The notes under the pieces are model-generated. The model was given only the letters and a program-made list of their open reading frames with translations. It searched no databases and was not told the origin of the DNA. Both the position numbers and the translations under genes were made by a program. Shown here in pieces: positions 52,975 through 61,060 of a stretch of 64,000 nt of DNA. Every line of letters begins with the position of its first letter. The first letter of the stretch is position 1. The stretch is from UBA4582 sp002389265 (GTDB lineage Bacteria > Pseudomonadota > Gammaproteobacteria > Pseudomonadales > Azotimanducaceae), in the NCBI GenBank assembly GCA_943788825.1, contig CALSRT010000002.1, forward strand, positions 62,001 through 126,000. The letters run 5' to 3'.

Positions 52975-54180
52975 TCAGGCACCCGCCGCTAATTTCGCCA
53001 CCATGCCTTTCAATGTTGACTGTTGATTGAGAAGTGACAACCCCAGATTACGCAGCCAGTTAACGCCAGGATCATCGGTGTCGAATACTCGCTTAATGCC
53101 TTCCATGACAGCCGCCATCAACAGGTTGGTAGGGTGCCGGGCTTGCTCATAACTGCGCAGTAACGTCATATCGCCGGGCTGCAGGCCGTTAAATCGGCAT
53201 TGTTGGAGTACCATGGCTAATGCCTGGGCATCCGCAAAGCCCAGATTAGCGCCCTGACCCGCAAGGGGGTGAATCGTGTGAGCAGCATCGCCGATGAGCG
53301 CCAGACCAGGCTGGATATACCGCAGCGCATGACGCTGTCGCAATGGAAAAGAAAACCGCTGATCTACCGCCAATACTTCGCCGAGCACCGCTTCAGAACT
53401 CTGCGTGAGCCGCTGACAGAGTTGGCGATCATCAAGGGCCAGCAACTCGGCAGTCGTCGCCGTGGACCAGACCACGGAACAATGTCTAGGATTCGCCAGG
53501 GGTAGAAACGCCAGCGCGCCTACCGAGGTAAAGCACTGCCGTGCCACACCCTGATGCGGCGCCTGCGTTTCGATGGTAGTGACCAGTGCCGCCTGCTGAT
53601 AGCTCCACTCGAGGGTTTTGACCTGGGTCAACGCTCGCACCGTCGACGCGCCCCCATCCGCACCCACCAACAATTTGCAGCTAATACTTTCGCCACCTAC
53701 TAAACTGACCCTGTAACCCCCATCGATACGCTCAATGGCCCCAACTCCATGGTCGTAGTCTATTTGCGCTTCGTCAACGCTCAACCCGCGATCAAACAAA
53801 GCTTGGGTCAGCTGGTCATTTTCAATGATCGTACCGAGATGATCCGCTACAGCCAAATCAGCATCAAATTGGATCGAGGCTGTGCCACGACTGTCCCAGA
53901 CGGACATCTGGTTGTAGGCACATTGCTGCGCAGCAGGTGCCGGCCAAGCACCAATACGCTTTAACAGCGCCTCCGACGCCAGATTGATGGCGCTAACTCG
54001 AGGACTGACGCCGGCGACCAGCGCATGCCCCTGGCAACTGCCGGCGGCTCTTGCAGACAACTGCGGCGGGCTTTGGCCATCAATCAGTCTGACTGACAGG
54101 CGGGAGCCCCGCAACGCGTTGACCAGCGTAAGTCCCACCAGTCCACCACCGACAATCAGCACATCAATAGGTTCTTGCAT
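52975..54180 (-). CDS. ubiI: FAD-dependent ubiquinone-biosynthesis hydroxylase, UbiI/VisC type
   Basis: This is a flavin monooxygenase of the UbiH/UbiF/UbiI group that hydroxylates the quinone ring. The FAD-binding DVLIVGGGLVGLTLVNAL is at the N-terminus. The SPRVSAINLASEALLKRIGAW segment continues to YNQMSVWD and HLGTIIEN, resembling UbiI (VisC) more than UbiH. The C-terminal GDAAHTIHPLAGQGANLGFAD is the usual second FAD/ribose motif. The ATG at 54180 follows AAGGTGG; a GTG at 54186 that overlaps the pepP stop is an alternative. UbiH and UbiI cannot be separated with certainty by eye. Confidence 0.85.
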   Translation of the reverse strand: MQEPIDVLIVGGGLVGLTLVNALRGSRLSVRLIDGQSPPQLSARAAGSCQGHALVAGVSPRVSAINLASEALLKRIGAWPAPAAQQCAYNQMSVWDSRGTASIQFDADLAVADHLGTIIENDQLTQALFDRGLSVDEAQIDYDHGVGAIERIDGGYRVSLVGGESISCKLLVGADGGASTVRALTQVKTLEWSYQQAALVTTIETQAPHQGVARQCFTSVGALAFLPLANPRHCSVVWSTATTAELLALDDRQLCQRLTQSSEAVLGEVLAVDQRFSFPLRQRHALRYIQPGLALIGDAAHTIHPLAGQGANLGFADAQALAMVLQQCRFNGLQPGDMTLLRSYEQARHPTNLLMAAVMEGIKRVFDTDDPGVNWLRNLGLSLLNQQSTLKGMVAKLAAGA

Positions 54181-54182
54181 CT

Positions 54183-55529
54183 TCACGCCACCTTACTTGC
54201 CATGTACTGCTCAATAGCAGCCACAGTCTTTGGAATCATTGCGGTGATGACTTCACAACCTGCCTTCGTCACCAACACATCATCTTCAATTCGAATACCA
54301 ATGCCACGATAGCGTGCTGGCACATCCTCAAGGTCCTCGGCAATGTAGATACCGGGCTCGATCGTTGTCACCATACCGGGCTCGAAAACCCGCCACTCAC
54401 CCTCTATCTGATACTCGCCCACATCATGCACATCCAGACCAAGCCAGTGACCTGTGCGGTGCATATAAAATTTCTTGAACGCATTATCGCGAATCAGCTC
54501 ATCAACTTCACCGTGCAGCAATCCCAGGCGGACCAGGCCCAAGGTAATTTGTCGCACCGCCGCCTCGTGCGGTTGATTCCAGTGATTACCAGGCTTAACT
54601 TCTGCGATAGCCGCCAGCTGAGCCGCCAGCACAACATTATAAACATCCGCCTGTGCTGCACTATATCGCCCGCTGGCCGGCAGGGTGCGGGTCACATCCG
54701 CCGCATAGCCTTCATACTCGGCACCGGCGTCAACCAGCACCAAGTCACCGGACCTGATTACATCAGCATTCTGTGTATAGTGCATAATGTTAGCATTGTT
54801 GCCAGACCCAACAATCGACGGATAGGCCGTTGTACGCGCACCAGCCAGCGCGAAGGCATAATTTAATTCGGCCTCGAGATGATACTCTCGAAGCCCTGGC
54901 TTCAACTCGGCCATGAGACGCAAATGACCCGCGGCTGTGGCGCTGACAGCATGGCGCATCACATTGACTTCCTGGGCACTCTTATACAAGCGTAGCTCAT
55001 GGACGTATTGAGCGAGATGGACAAACTCACATGCCGGTTTCGAGCCCGATGGCTGGCTCAATGCAATGCTGTCCACCCAAGCGATGATCTGGGCATCAAA
55101 CTCCCGATGGGTACCCATGGCATAATAAAGCTTGGCCTTGCCCTCAATCAGGCCAGGCAGGATGTCATCGATATCTGCGACCGGGAACGCATCATCAAGA
55201 CCCAATATCTGCATTGCCCGCTCTGGACCTGTTATCTGGCCATGCCAGCGTTCACTGTCAGGATCTCGCTCACGGCAGAAAAGAATGGTTTCGCCATGGG
55301 CGCGACCAGGCACCAGCACCAGCACCGAATCAGGCTCAGCAAAGCCACTCAGATAACGAAAGTCACTGTCCTGGCGGAAGGGATAATCGATATCGCTGTT
55401 GCGCACCATGACCCTGGAACTGGGCAGAATCGCAATACTGTCGGCCTCCATCATCGCCATTAAATCGGCACGACGCCTGACGAACTCTTTCGGGGCTATA
55501 GTCGGGCTAGCTTTCATTCGAGGTTCCAT
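54183..55529 (-). CDS. pepP: Xaa-Pro aminopeptidase
   Basis: PepP removes an N-terminal residue preceding proline. It is an M24 dimetal peptidase: LVDAGAEYEGYAADVTRTLP has both metal Asp residues, TGHWLGLDVHDVGEY the His ligands, TTIEPGIYI a Glu, and GIRIEDDVLVT the final Glu. The N-terminal creatinase-like domain includes DSDFRYLSGFAEPDSVLVL. It is 448 residues, or four fewer if the second ATG is used. It follows ygfB and precedes ubiI, the standard ygfB-pepP-ubi operon. Confidence 0.97.
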   Translation of the reverse strand: MEPRMKASPTIAPKEFVRRRADLMAMMEADSIAILPSSRVMVRNSDIDYPFRQDSDFRYLSGFAEPDSVLVLVPGRAHGETILFCRERDPDSERWHGQITGPERAMQILGLDDAFPVADIDDILPGLIEGKAKLYYAMGTHREFDAQIIAWVDSIALSQPSGSKPACEFVHLAQYVHELRLYKSAQEVNVMRHAVSATAAGHLRLMAELKPGLREYHLEAELNYAFALAGARTTAYPSIVGSGNNANIMHYTQNADVIRSGDLVLVDAGAEYEGYAADVTRTLPASGRYSAAQADVYNVVLAAQLAAIAEVKPGNHWNQPHEAAVRQITLGLVRLGLLHGEVDELIRDNAFKKFYMHRTGHWLGLDVHDVGEYQIEGEWRVFEPGMVTTIEPGIYIAEDLEDVPARYRGIGIRIEDDVLVTKAGCEVITAMIPKTVAAIEQYMASKVA

Positions 55530-55585
55530 CGAAAACTGTCATTTTAGCATCGCGATCAATACCGGGGTGTCACGCCCGGTAGCTT

Positions 55586-56131
55586 CTAGTGCAGGGAGGC
55601 AGACGTGCATTCTGCAAACACCAACAGCGCTGACATCCGAACATACTCTGTGATCTCAAGCAGATCCCCTTCGTTTTCTTCATCCTCAGGAACCTCTTCA
55701 TCCAGGTTGGCGATATTACTGAGATCCGCCAGCAACTCGCGCAGATCATCACTCAAATCACCATTCTGGAATCGTCCCGCCAGACCGAATCCTCCCAAAA
55801 AGCCACTACACCATTCACCCAGAGCCTGGGAGCGAAGGGCAATCGTGGTCTCATCGTCGGGCACTAGTAGATGAAAGTTAAACTCAGGGTCGAGGAGACC
55901 GGCCGCGACGTCACTGAAAACCTGGCTCAACAACTCACCGTGAGTTGCGTCGATGACGACATCCGTTTCCAGCCACTCACGCAGGGCGCTCAAACCCGTG
56001 GCCGGGCTCATTGTTGACCCTGCGGACAGCAGACCCGCTACCAGACCATGCACTTCAGCCGCACTATGGGGTACGCCAAGCGCAGCCAGGCATGCCGATA
56101 ACGTGTCGAACTCCACTCGCTGTTGAGCCAT
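55586..56131 (-). CDS. ygfB: UPF0149 family protein YgfB
   Basis: This is a small acidic protein of the YecA/YgfB (UPF0149) family. In Pseudomonas YgfB is reported to influence ampDh3 and beta-lactam resistance; its role here is inferred only from the family. The conserved blocks are EVHGLVAGLLSAGS near the N-terminus, WCSGFLGGFGLAG in the middle, and EITEYVRMSALLVFAE near the end. The ATG at 56131 follows an AGGTGAG stretch and gives 181 residues; a GTG two codons earlier is possible. It is divergent from the zapB-like gene and upstream of pepP. Confidence 0.93.
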   Translation of the reverse strand: MAQQRVEFDTLSACLAALGVPHSAAEVHGLVAGLLSAGSTMSPATGLSALREWLETDVVIDATHGELLSQVFSDVAAGLLDPEFNFHLLVPDDETTIALRSQALGEWCSGFLGGFGLAGRFQNGDLSDDLRELLADLSNIANLDEEVPEDEENEGDLLEITEYVRMSALLVFAECTSASLH

Positions 56132-56242
56132 ACTCACCTACCTCATAAAAACCTAAAGATACCATGCCTGCCATGGCAAGTTTGACCTTTCACAAGCCGG
56201 CGCTCTATAGTATCCAACGTTTCATTAACTGGTGATAAACCC

Positions 56243-56455
56243 TTGGAAATAAAAGACCTGGAAGCCAAAATTGACGAATTAATTTTGCTGCTGGATGAAG
56301 TCGAACATAAACAGGCTATGATGGCTGCCGAACGATCCAGCTGGCAGATAGAACGCAGCCGGTTACTGGAAAAAAATGAATTAGCCAAAAATAAGGTCGA
56401 GGCCATGATTATGCGTCTCAAGGCTCTAGATCAAGACTCCCAAGCGGACGGATAA
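56243..56455 (+). CDS. TIGR02449-type coiled-coil protein (ZapB-like)
   Basis: A 70-residue, highly charged, almost fully alpha-helical coiled coil (LEAKIDELILLLDEVEHKQ). Small proteins of this type lie directly before zapA in many gammaproteobacteria and resemble the division factor ZapB in size and build. A cell-division role is inferred from this position; none is proved. Translation starts at a TTG (56243-56245), with only a weak ribosome-binding site. The next gene, zapA, starts 6 nt after the stop, so the two are co-transcribed. Confidence 0.8.
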   Translation: MEIKDLEAKIDELILLLDEVEHKQAMMAAERSSWQIERSRLLEKNELAKNKVEAMIMRLKALDQDSQADG

Positions 56456-56461
56456 AACCCC

Positions 56462-56773
56462 ATGAACAATGCCCAGACTGTGACGGTATCCATATTAGAT
56501 AAGGATTACCAGGTTAGCTGCAAGCCTGAGGAGGTCGCCGCACTTCAACAGTCAGCCCGCTATGTGGATCAAAAGATGCGGGAAATCAAATCTGGCTCGG
56601 CTATTTTAGGCCTTGATCGCATTGCCGTCATGGCCGCCCTGAATATTGCCAACGACTATATTAACGAGAATCAGAAATCCGAAAACGTCATCATTTCCCA
56701 AGCCGATGAGATCACAAATTTGACTGGCAAACTGGATCAGGCGTTGGTTCGTCTAAAATCTATTAATCGCTGA
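56462..56773 (+). CDS. zapA: Cell division protein ZapA
   Basis: ZapA crosslinks FtsZ protofilaments at the division ring. The 103-residue product has the typical N-terminal globular domain (VTVSILDKDYQVSCKPEE, then QSARYVDQKMREIK), the LDRIAVMAALNIANDYI stretch and a C-terminal coiled coil. It is followed directly by 6S RNA and fau, the order conserved from Pseudomonas to E. coli. Confidence 0.95.
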   Translation: MNNAQTVTVSILDKDYQVSCKPEEVAALQQSARYVDQKMREIKSGSAILGLDRIAVMAALNIANDYINENQKSENVIISQADEITNLTGKLDQALVRLKSINR

Positions 56774-56786
56774 GTACAAGTTGCGA

Positions 56787-56792
56787 TATACT
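56787..56792 (+). promoter_or_regulatory. Candidate -10 box for 6S RNA
   Basis: TATACT with TTAATC 18 nt upstream (56763-56768), the latter inside the zapA 3' end. Transcription would begin near 56799, where the 6S RNA closing stem starts. Confidence 0.5.
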
Positions 56793-56798
56793 CTCCCT

Positions 56799-56979
56799 TA
56801 GATTCCCTGGGTTGTGCGCCAGTCAACACGTCCTAAACCCTTTAAGCGCTAGCCAGGAGGTCTTTTTTCTCGGTGAATGTGCATGTCCGGACTCCGGAAC
56901 GCCTGTAGCCAGTTAGGGGCCACCGCCTTGAACCGCTGGGTTCAAGGGCTTGTATGACAGCGGCAATTTGGGGAATTTT
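56799..56979 (+). ncRNA. ssrS: 6S RNA (SsrS)
   Basis: 6S RNA mimics an open promoter and sequesters sigma70 RNA polymerase in stationary phase. Evidence: position between zapA and fau; a closing stem of GATTCCC (56801-56807) with GGGGAATT near 56970-56977; the early segment CCTGGGTTGTGCGCCAGT; the central GGTGAATGTGCATG-like strand; and the CCTTGAACC then GGGTTCAAGGG hairpin near 56925-56948, which is almost identical to that of E. coli 6S RNA. The ends are estimated to within a few nucleotides. The downstream fau gene is probably read through, as in E. coli. Confidence 0.88.
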
Positions 56980-56998
56980 ACTCGCTCAGGCGTGATTT

Positions 56999-57589
56999 AT
57001 GCGCAAATCACTACGCACAAAACTCAGGGCTGCTCGTCGGCGTTTGAGCCCACATCAGCAACGTCTTGCCGCCATCGCACTCAGCCGTAGACTACACCGT
57101 GATCCCAAATTTCGCCGTGCACGCCACATTGCCTTCTATCTGGCGAACGACGGAGAAATTGACCTGTTACCGCTATTACGACGCCAACCAGGCAATAAGA
57201 CCTTCTACCTGCCATTGCTCTCCAAGCCTCGACGACCTTGGGAAGCAACTCAACTGCTGTTTCAACCTTGGAACCCGAGCGACACAACCCTCACCAAGAA
57301 CCGCTACGGTATTTTTGAGCCTGCCTATGCCCCGCGCAAACTTAAAGCAGCGAACATGCTGGATATGGTGCTGTTACCACTGGTGGGGTTCGATCAGCAA
57401 GGCAATCGCCTGGGCATGGGCAAGGGCTACTACGACCGCACCTTTGCTCGGCGCTCGGGTAGTTGGCGGCGGCCAAAACTGCTCGGGATCGCCCACGCCT
57501 GCCAAGAGGTCACAAGCCTGCCTCATGCAGAATGGGATGTACCCCTTGACGGGGTGGTCACGGACAAAGCGCTTTGCTGGTGGCGTTAA
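56999..57589 (+). CDS. fau: 5-formyltetrahydrofolate cyclo-ligase
   Basis: This enzyme (YgfA/MTHFS) converts 5-formyl-THF to 5,10-methenyl-THF using ATP. The N-terminal basic RTKLRAARRRLSPHQQ, the middle AFYLANDGEIDLLPLL, and the C-terminal phosphate-binding VGFDQQGNRLGMGKGYYDR are family marks. It is 196 residues. It follows 6S RNA, as in many gammaproteobacteria, where the processed RNA and fau share a transcript. Confidence 0.95.
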   Translation: MRKSLRTKLRAARRRLSPHQQRLAAIALSRRLHRDPKFRRARHIAFYLANDGEIDLLPLLRRQPGNKTFYLPLLSKPRRPWEATQLLFQPWNPSDTTLTKNRYGIFEPAYAPRKLKAANMLDMVLLPLVGFDQQGNRLGMGKGYYDRTFARRSGSWRRPKLLGIAHACQEVTSLPHAEWDVPLDGVVTDKALCWWR

Positions 57590-57666
57590 CGTGCTCCGCA
57601 TGATTTCGCCATACAGCACCCCATAACGGGGCTCCAGCAGCACCAGACCGCTCAGATCAGGGCAAC

Positions 57667-57759
57667 CTAAAAGCCCATCACTTGGCCCAAAGCGTTAACA
57701 GCCACACCTACGCCGAATATCACGAAGATTAAAAAAATTAAATCAGGTTTGTTTTTCAT
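57667..57759 (-). CDS. 30-residue single-pass membrane protein
   Basis: I do not recognise the family. The product starts MKNKPDLIFLIFVIFGV and ends NALGQVMGF: a short basic N-terminus, then one hydrophobic helix filling residues 7-26. The ATG is preceded by AAGGA at 4 nt. The frame is open upstream to 57891, but the part before this ATG contains no recognisable domain, and the hydrophobic part plus the ribosome-binding site favour the short form. A promoter-like TTGACT-17-TATTGT and an inverted repeat lie upstream, which supports a dedicated transcript. The gene occupies the 409-nt space between fau and def; the remainder of that space holds only the leader and def upstream sequence. Confidence 0.55.
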   Translation of the reverse strand: MKNKPDLIFLIFVIFGVGVAVNALGQVMGF

Positions 57760-57776
57760 TGTGTCCTTGCCTGGCG

Positions 57777-57817
57777 AAAACCCCATCCGCATTTTTTTAT
57801 TATTATTCAGGGGTTTT
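57777..57817. repeat. Inverted repeat in the leader of the 30-residue membrane protein
   Basis: AAAACCCC (57777-57784) and GGGGTTTT (57810-57817) are perfect complements around a 25-nt AT-rich loop. The structure sits between the putative transcription start and the ribosome-binding site of the small gene on the minus strand, so an mRNA hairpin there could influence its translation. Confidence 0.45.
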
Positions 57818-57819
57818 GC

Positions 57820-57848
57820 ACAATATAATCTTCCGTGATAATAGTCAA
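57820..57848 (-). promoter_or_regulatory. Candidate sigma70 promoter of the small membrane protein gene
   Basis: On the minus strand TTGACT (57848-57843) and TATTGT (57825-57820) are 17 nt apart. The -35 matches consensus at five of six positions and the -10 at four of six. Transcription would begin near 57813, about 55 nt before the ATG. Confidence 0.5.
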
Positions 57849-57998
57849 TACAGGCCAAATGCCGGCTGATCCATTTTGTCGACTCGATCACATAAAAAAC
57901 CTGCCACTTGTCAGGCAGCGCGAATTTAATTTAGGATTCAAGCTACTGTTCTTCAACCCAGCGCCTTCCCGGCGTATTCCACTGATTCCTGGAACTTT

Positions 57999-58553
57999 AT
58001 GGCCATTCTCGATATCGTCAGAATGGGGCACCCGGTGCTCCGCAAGCTTGCTGCTCCTTATCCGGTGAATGAGATTGGCTCCCCCGCTTTCACGCAACTG
58101 ATCCACGACATGCAAGACACGCTGCATGCCAGCGGCGGTATCGGTCTCGCCGCTCCCCAGGTGAACATCCCCTACCAACTGGCCGTCATCGAGATTCTCA
58201 ACACCAACAGCCGCTATGGAGAAATTCCGGCAATGCCCTTCGCCGTATATATCAATCCGGTACTGACAGTGGTTGAGGACACGCTGGCAGGCTATTGGGA
58301 AGGCTGTTTGTCGATTCCCGGCATGATGGGTTATGTGGAGCGCCCGCAGCATATTCGTGTGGACTATGTGGACTTCCAGGGCCAGGCAAAGCACATTAGT
58401 CTCCGCGGCTTTCTCGCCACAGTGTTCCAACATGAATTTGACCACCTACAGGGGCATCTCTATGTTGATCGACTGAAGGATCCCAGTCTGTTTGCATTTG
58501 AGGCCGAGTATCGGCAATTCCACCAGGGCGACTTGGACGAACTACCCGATTAA
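57999..58553 (+). CDS. def: Peptide deformylase
   Basis: Def removes the formyl group from nascent N-terminal Met. All three motifs are present: GGIGLAAPQV (about residue 47), EGCLSIPG with the metal-binding Cys, and the metal-binding QHEFDHLQG (HExxH). It is 184 residues. It is not next to fmt, the usual partner, so it may be a second copy of the enzyme; that cannot be judged from this window. Its stop abuts the end of the convergent ilvA gene with no gap. Confidence 0.95.
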   Translation: MAILDIVRMGHPVLRKLAAPYPVNEIGSPAFTQLIHDMQDTLHASGGIGLAAPQVNIPYQLAVIEILNTNSRYGEIPAMPFAVYINPVLTVVEDTLAGYWEGCLSIPGMMGYVERPQHIRVDYVDFQGQAKHISLRGFLATVFQHEFDHLQGHLYVDRLKDPSLFAFEAEYRQFHQGDLDELPD

Positions 58554-60080
58554 TCAGGCGAGAAATAACTGGTAGGCCGGATTGTCAGTTTCATCCCACC
58601 AACGAAATCCAATCTCTGCCAGAAAGCTGTTGAACCGTGTCATATCCGTGTCAGGTACCTGGATACCCACGAGCACTCGACCATAAGCCGAGCCATGATT
58701 TCTATAGTGGAACATCGAGATATTGAAGTCTTTGCCGAGACCGGTGAGGAAGCGCAATAACGCACCGGGCCGTTCGGGAAATTCGAATCGAAACAGACGT
58801 TCGTGTTCCGCCACTTCCGCTCGGCCACCGACCATGTGCCGAACATGCAAGACCGCAACTTCATTCTCTGACAAATCAACCACGGCGTAGCGTTTCGATA
58901 GTCGATCTCGAACCAGGTCGCGGTCCTCATCCTGAGGATGAGTTTGAATCCCCACCAGCACCTGGGCACCCGCCTTGGAAGCATAGCGATAATTGAACTC
59001 CGTGATGTTGCGCTTGCCGATGGCGGCGCAAAATTGTCGAAAGCTCCCTGGTTTTTCAGGAATCGTAACACCAAGCAGGATTTCTCGGCGTTCACCAATC
59101 TCGGTCCGCTCGGATATATGCCGCAGCCGATCAAAGTTAACATTGCTGCCCGAGACGATCGCCACATAGGCCCCCTGGGCCTTCGGGTCCGACGGCTCTC
59201 GCGCCAGATAACGTTTTAAGCCCGCGACCGCCAGCGCGCCAGATGGCTCCGATATTGTTCGCGTGTCTTCAAAGATATCCTTGATGGCAGCACAAATCTC
59301 ATCAGTGCTGACCCGAATGACCTCATCGACGCAGTGCTTCGCTAACTTGAAGGTTTCAGTCCCAACTTGCAGGACCGCAGTACCATCAGCAAATTGGTCC
59401 AGCTCGTCCGGGTTCAGCCGAATTCGCTTTCCCGCATTCAAGGCAGCCCACATACAGGCCGAACCTTCCGCCTCGACACCAATGATTTTGACACCAGGAC
59501 GTAGATATTTGACGTAGGTCCCCACGCCACTGATCAATCCACCGCCACCCACAGGCACAAATATCGCTGCCAGCGGATCCGTGTGCTGACGTAGTATTTC
59601 CATGCCAATCGTTCCCTGGCCGGCAATCACATCTGGGTCGTTGAAAGGATGGACGTACGTATAGTTGTGCTCAATACTAAGCTGCAGGGCATGTTCTGCC
59701 GCCTCATTGTAGCTGTCACCGTGCAAAATGATCTTAGCGCCCAACCCTGCCACTGCCTGCACCTTAATATCTGGCGTATTGCGACCCATGACAATAACTG
59801 CCGAAATATTCAGTTTCTGTGCTGCCAAGGCAACACCCTGCGCATGGTTGCCCGCCGACGCGGTGATGACACCGCGTTGCCGAATGTCGCTGTCGAGCTT
59901 TTTGATACGGTTGTAAGCGCCGCGGAGTTTGAAACTGAATATTGGTTGCAGGTCCTCACGCTTCAAGAACACCTGTTGTCCCAGGCGTCGAGATAAGCCT
60001 GCGGCCGGTTCGAGCGCAGTTTGTTCAGCGACGTCATAGACGTCAGCTTCCAAAATCTTCTTAATGTAATGACTATACAC
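58554..60080 (-). CDS. ilvA: Threonine ammonia-lyase, biosynthetic
   Basis: IlvA deaminates threonine to 2-oxobutanoate, the first step of isoleucine synthesis. The PLP-binding Lys is in IFSFKLRGAYN (about residue 52), with TASAGNHAQGVALAA and the phosphate-cradling VPVGGGGLISGV. Two ACT-like regulatory domains occupy about residues 330-508, typical of the isoleucine-inhibited enzyme. It is 508 residues. It is divergent from rpiA across 289 nt in which no other gene is visible. The partner gene ilvD is at 39 kb. Confidence 0.97.
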   Translation of the reverse strand: MYSHYIKKILEADVYDVAEQTALEPAAGLSRRLGQQVFLKREDLQPIFSFKLRGAYNRIKKLDSDIRQRGVITASAGNHAQGVALAAQKLNISAVIVMGRNTPDIKVQAVAGLGAKIILHGDSYNEAAEHALQLSIEHNYTYVHPFNDPDVIAGQGTIGMEILRQHTDPLAAIFVPVGGGGLISGVGTYVKYLRPGVKIIGVEAEGSACMWAALNAGKRIRLNPDELDQFADGTAVLQVGTETFKLAKHCVDEVIRVSTDEICAAIKDIFEDTRTISEPSGALAVAGLKRYLAREPSDPKAQGAYVAIVSGSNVNFDRLRHISERTEIGERREILLGVTIPEKPGSFRQFCAAIGKRNITEFNYRYASKAGAQVLVGIQTHPQDEDRDLVRDRLSKRYAVVDLSENEVAVLHVRHMVGGRAEVAEHERLFRFEFPERPGALLRFLTGLGKDFNISMFHYRNHGSAYGRVLVGIQVPDTDMTRFNSFLAEIGFRWWDETDNPAYQLFLA

Positions 60081-60369
60081 TTGGCTATTTCCCTGTTCAC
60101 TTGCCCTGATAGATGCCGCTCACCGCTTGATCTTATTGTTTCTTTTCACCTTTCTCTCATTCATCAGGCGTCGATAGGGCGTCGGAATCACCCTGAAATC
60201 GCCGAGATTGTGTGAAACTTAACGCCACGCTGCGACGAATACACCTGCTTGGCATATTTCATCCTTAGCAACGCTGTTGTAAAAGTATAGACTGATCGCT
60301 CCAGCATCACACGTCGAAACAGGATGCGACAATTTCAAGGTTGCCCCTTCAATCCATGAGTGTTTATCA

Positions 60370-61044
60370 ATGAATCAGGACGCGTTAAAACAACAGGTCG
60401 CTCAGGCCGCTGTCGACTATATTGACCATCATCTGACGACCCAATCGGTGATTGGCGTGGGAACAGGTTCAACCGCCAACTACTTTATTGACGCCCTGGC
60501 ACTGATCAAGCACAAATTCGATGGCACGGTCGCCAGCTCGCTGGCTTCTGAGGAGCGCCTGCGCAGTCATGGCATTCCCGTATTTGATCTGAATGGTGTA
60601 AAAGACATGCAGTTTTACGTCGACGGCGCCGATGAGAGCAATCATCAGCTTGAGCTCATCAAGGGCGGTGGTGGTGCGCTGACCCGAGAAAAAATCGTGG
60701 CTTCAGTGGCCGAAACCTTTATCTGCATCGTCGATGCATCCAAGATGCAGGACACCCTCGGCAGTTTTCCGCTGCCGGTGGAAGTCATCCCCATGGCACG
60801 CTCTGCCGTGGCCAGAGCCCTGGTTAAACTGGGCGGCAGACCCGTTTATCGGCAGGACTTCGTCACCGACAACGGCAATATCATTCTCGACGTGCATGAT
60901 CTGCAGATCACTCACCCAAAAGCGCTAGAGTCTGCCATCAATAACCTGCCCGGCGTCGTCACAAACGGCTTATTCGCCTTAAGACCGGCAGATCTGATCA
61001 TGGTAGGCACCGAGACAGGCGCAGAAACGCGCAAGGCCCAATAA
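60370..61044 (+). CDS. rpiA: Ribose-5-phosphate isomerase A
   Basis: RpiA interconverts ribose 5-phosphate and ribulose 5-phosphate in the pentose phosphate pathway. Motifs: IGVGTGSTANYFIDAL (phosphate binding), ASSLASEERLRSHGIPV, the catalytic DGADESNHQLELIKGGGGALTRE region with Asp and Glu, and IVDASKM. It is 224 residues. It sits divergently beside ilvA, as in Pseudomonas and E. coli relatives, and converges on the hydroxyacid dehydrogenase with 16 nt between them. Confidence 0.97.
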   Translation: MNQDALKQQVAQAAVDYIDHHLTTQSVIGVGTGSTANYFIDALALIKHKFDGTVASSLASEERLRSHGIPVFDLNGVKDMQFYVDGADESNHQLELIKGGGGALTREKIVASVAETFICIVDASKMQDTLGSFPLPVEVIPMARSAVARALVKLGGRPVYRQDFVTDNGNIILDVHDLQITHPKALESAINNLPGVVTNGLFALRPADLIMVGTETGAETRKAQ

Positions 61045-61060
61045 GCGCCGACAGGGAAGT

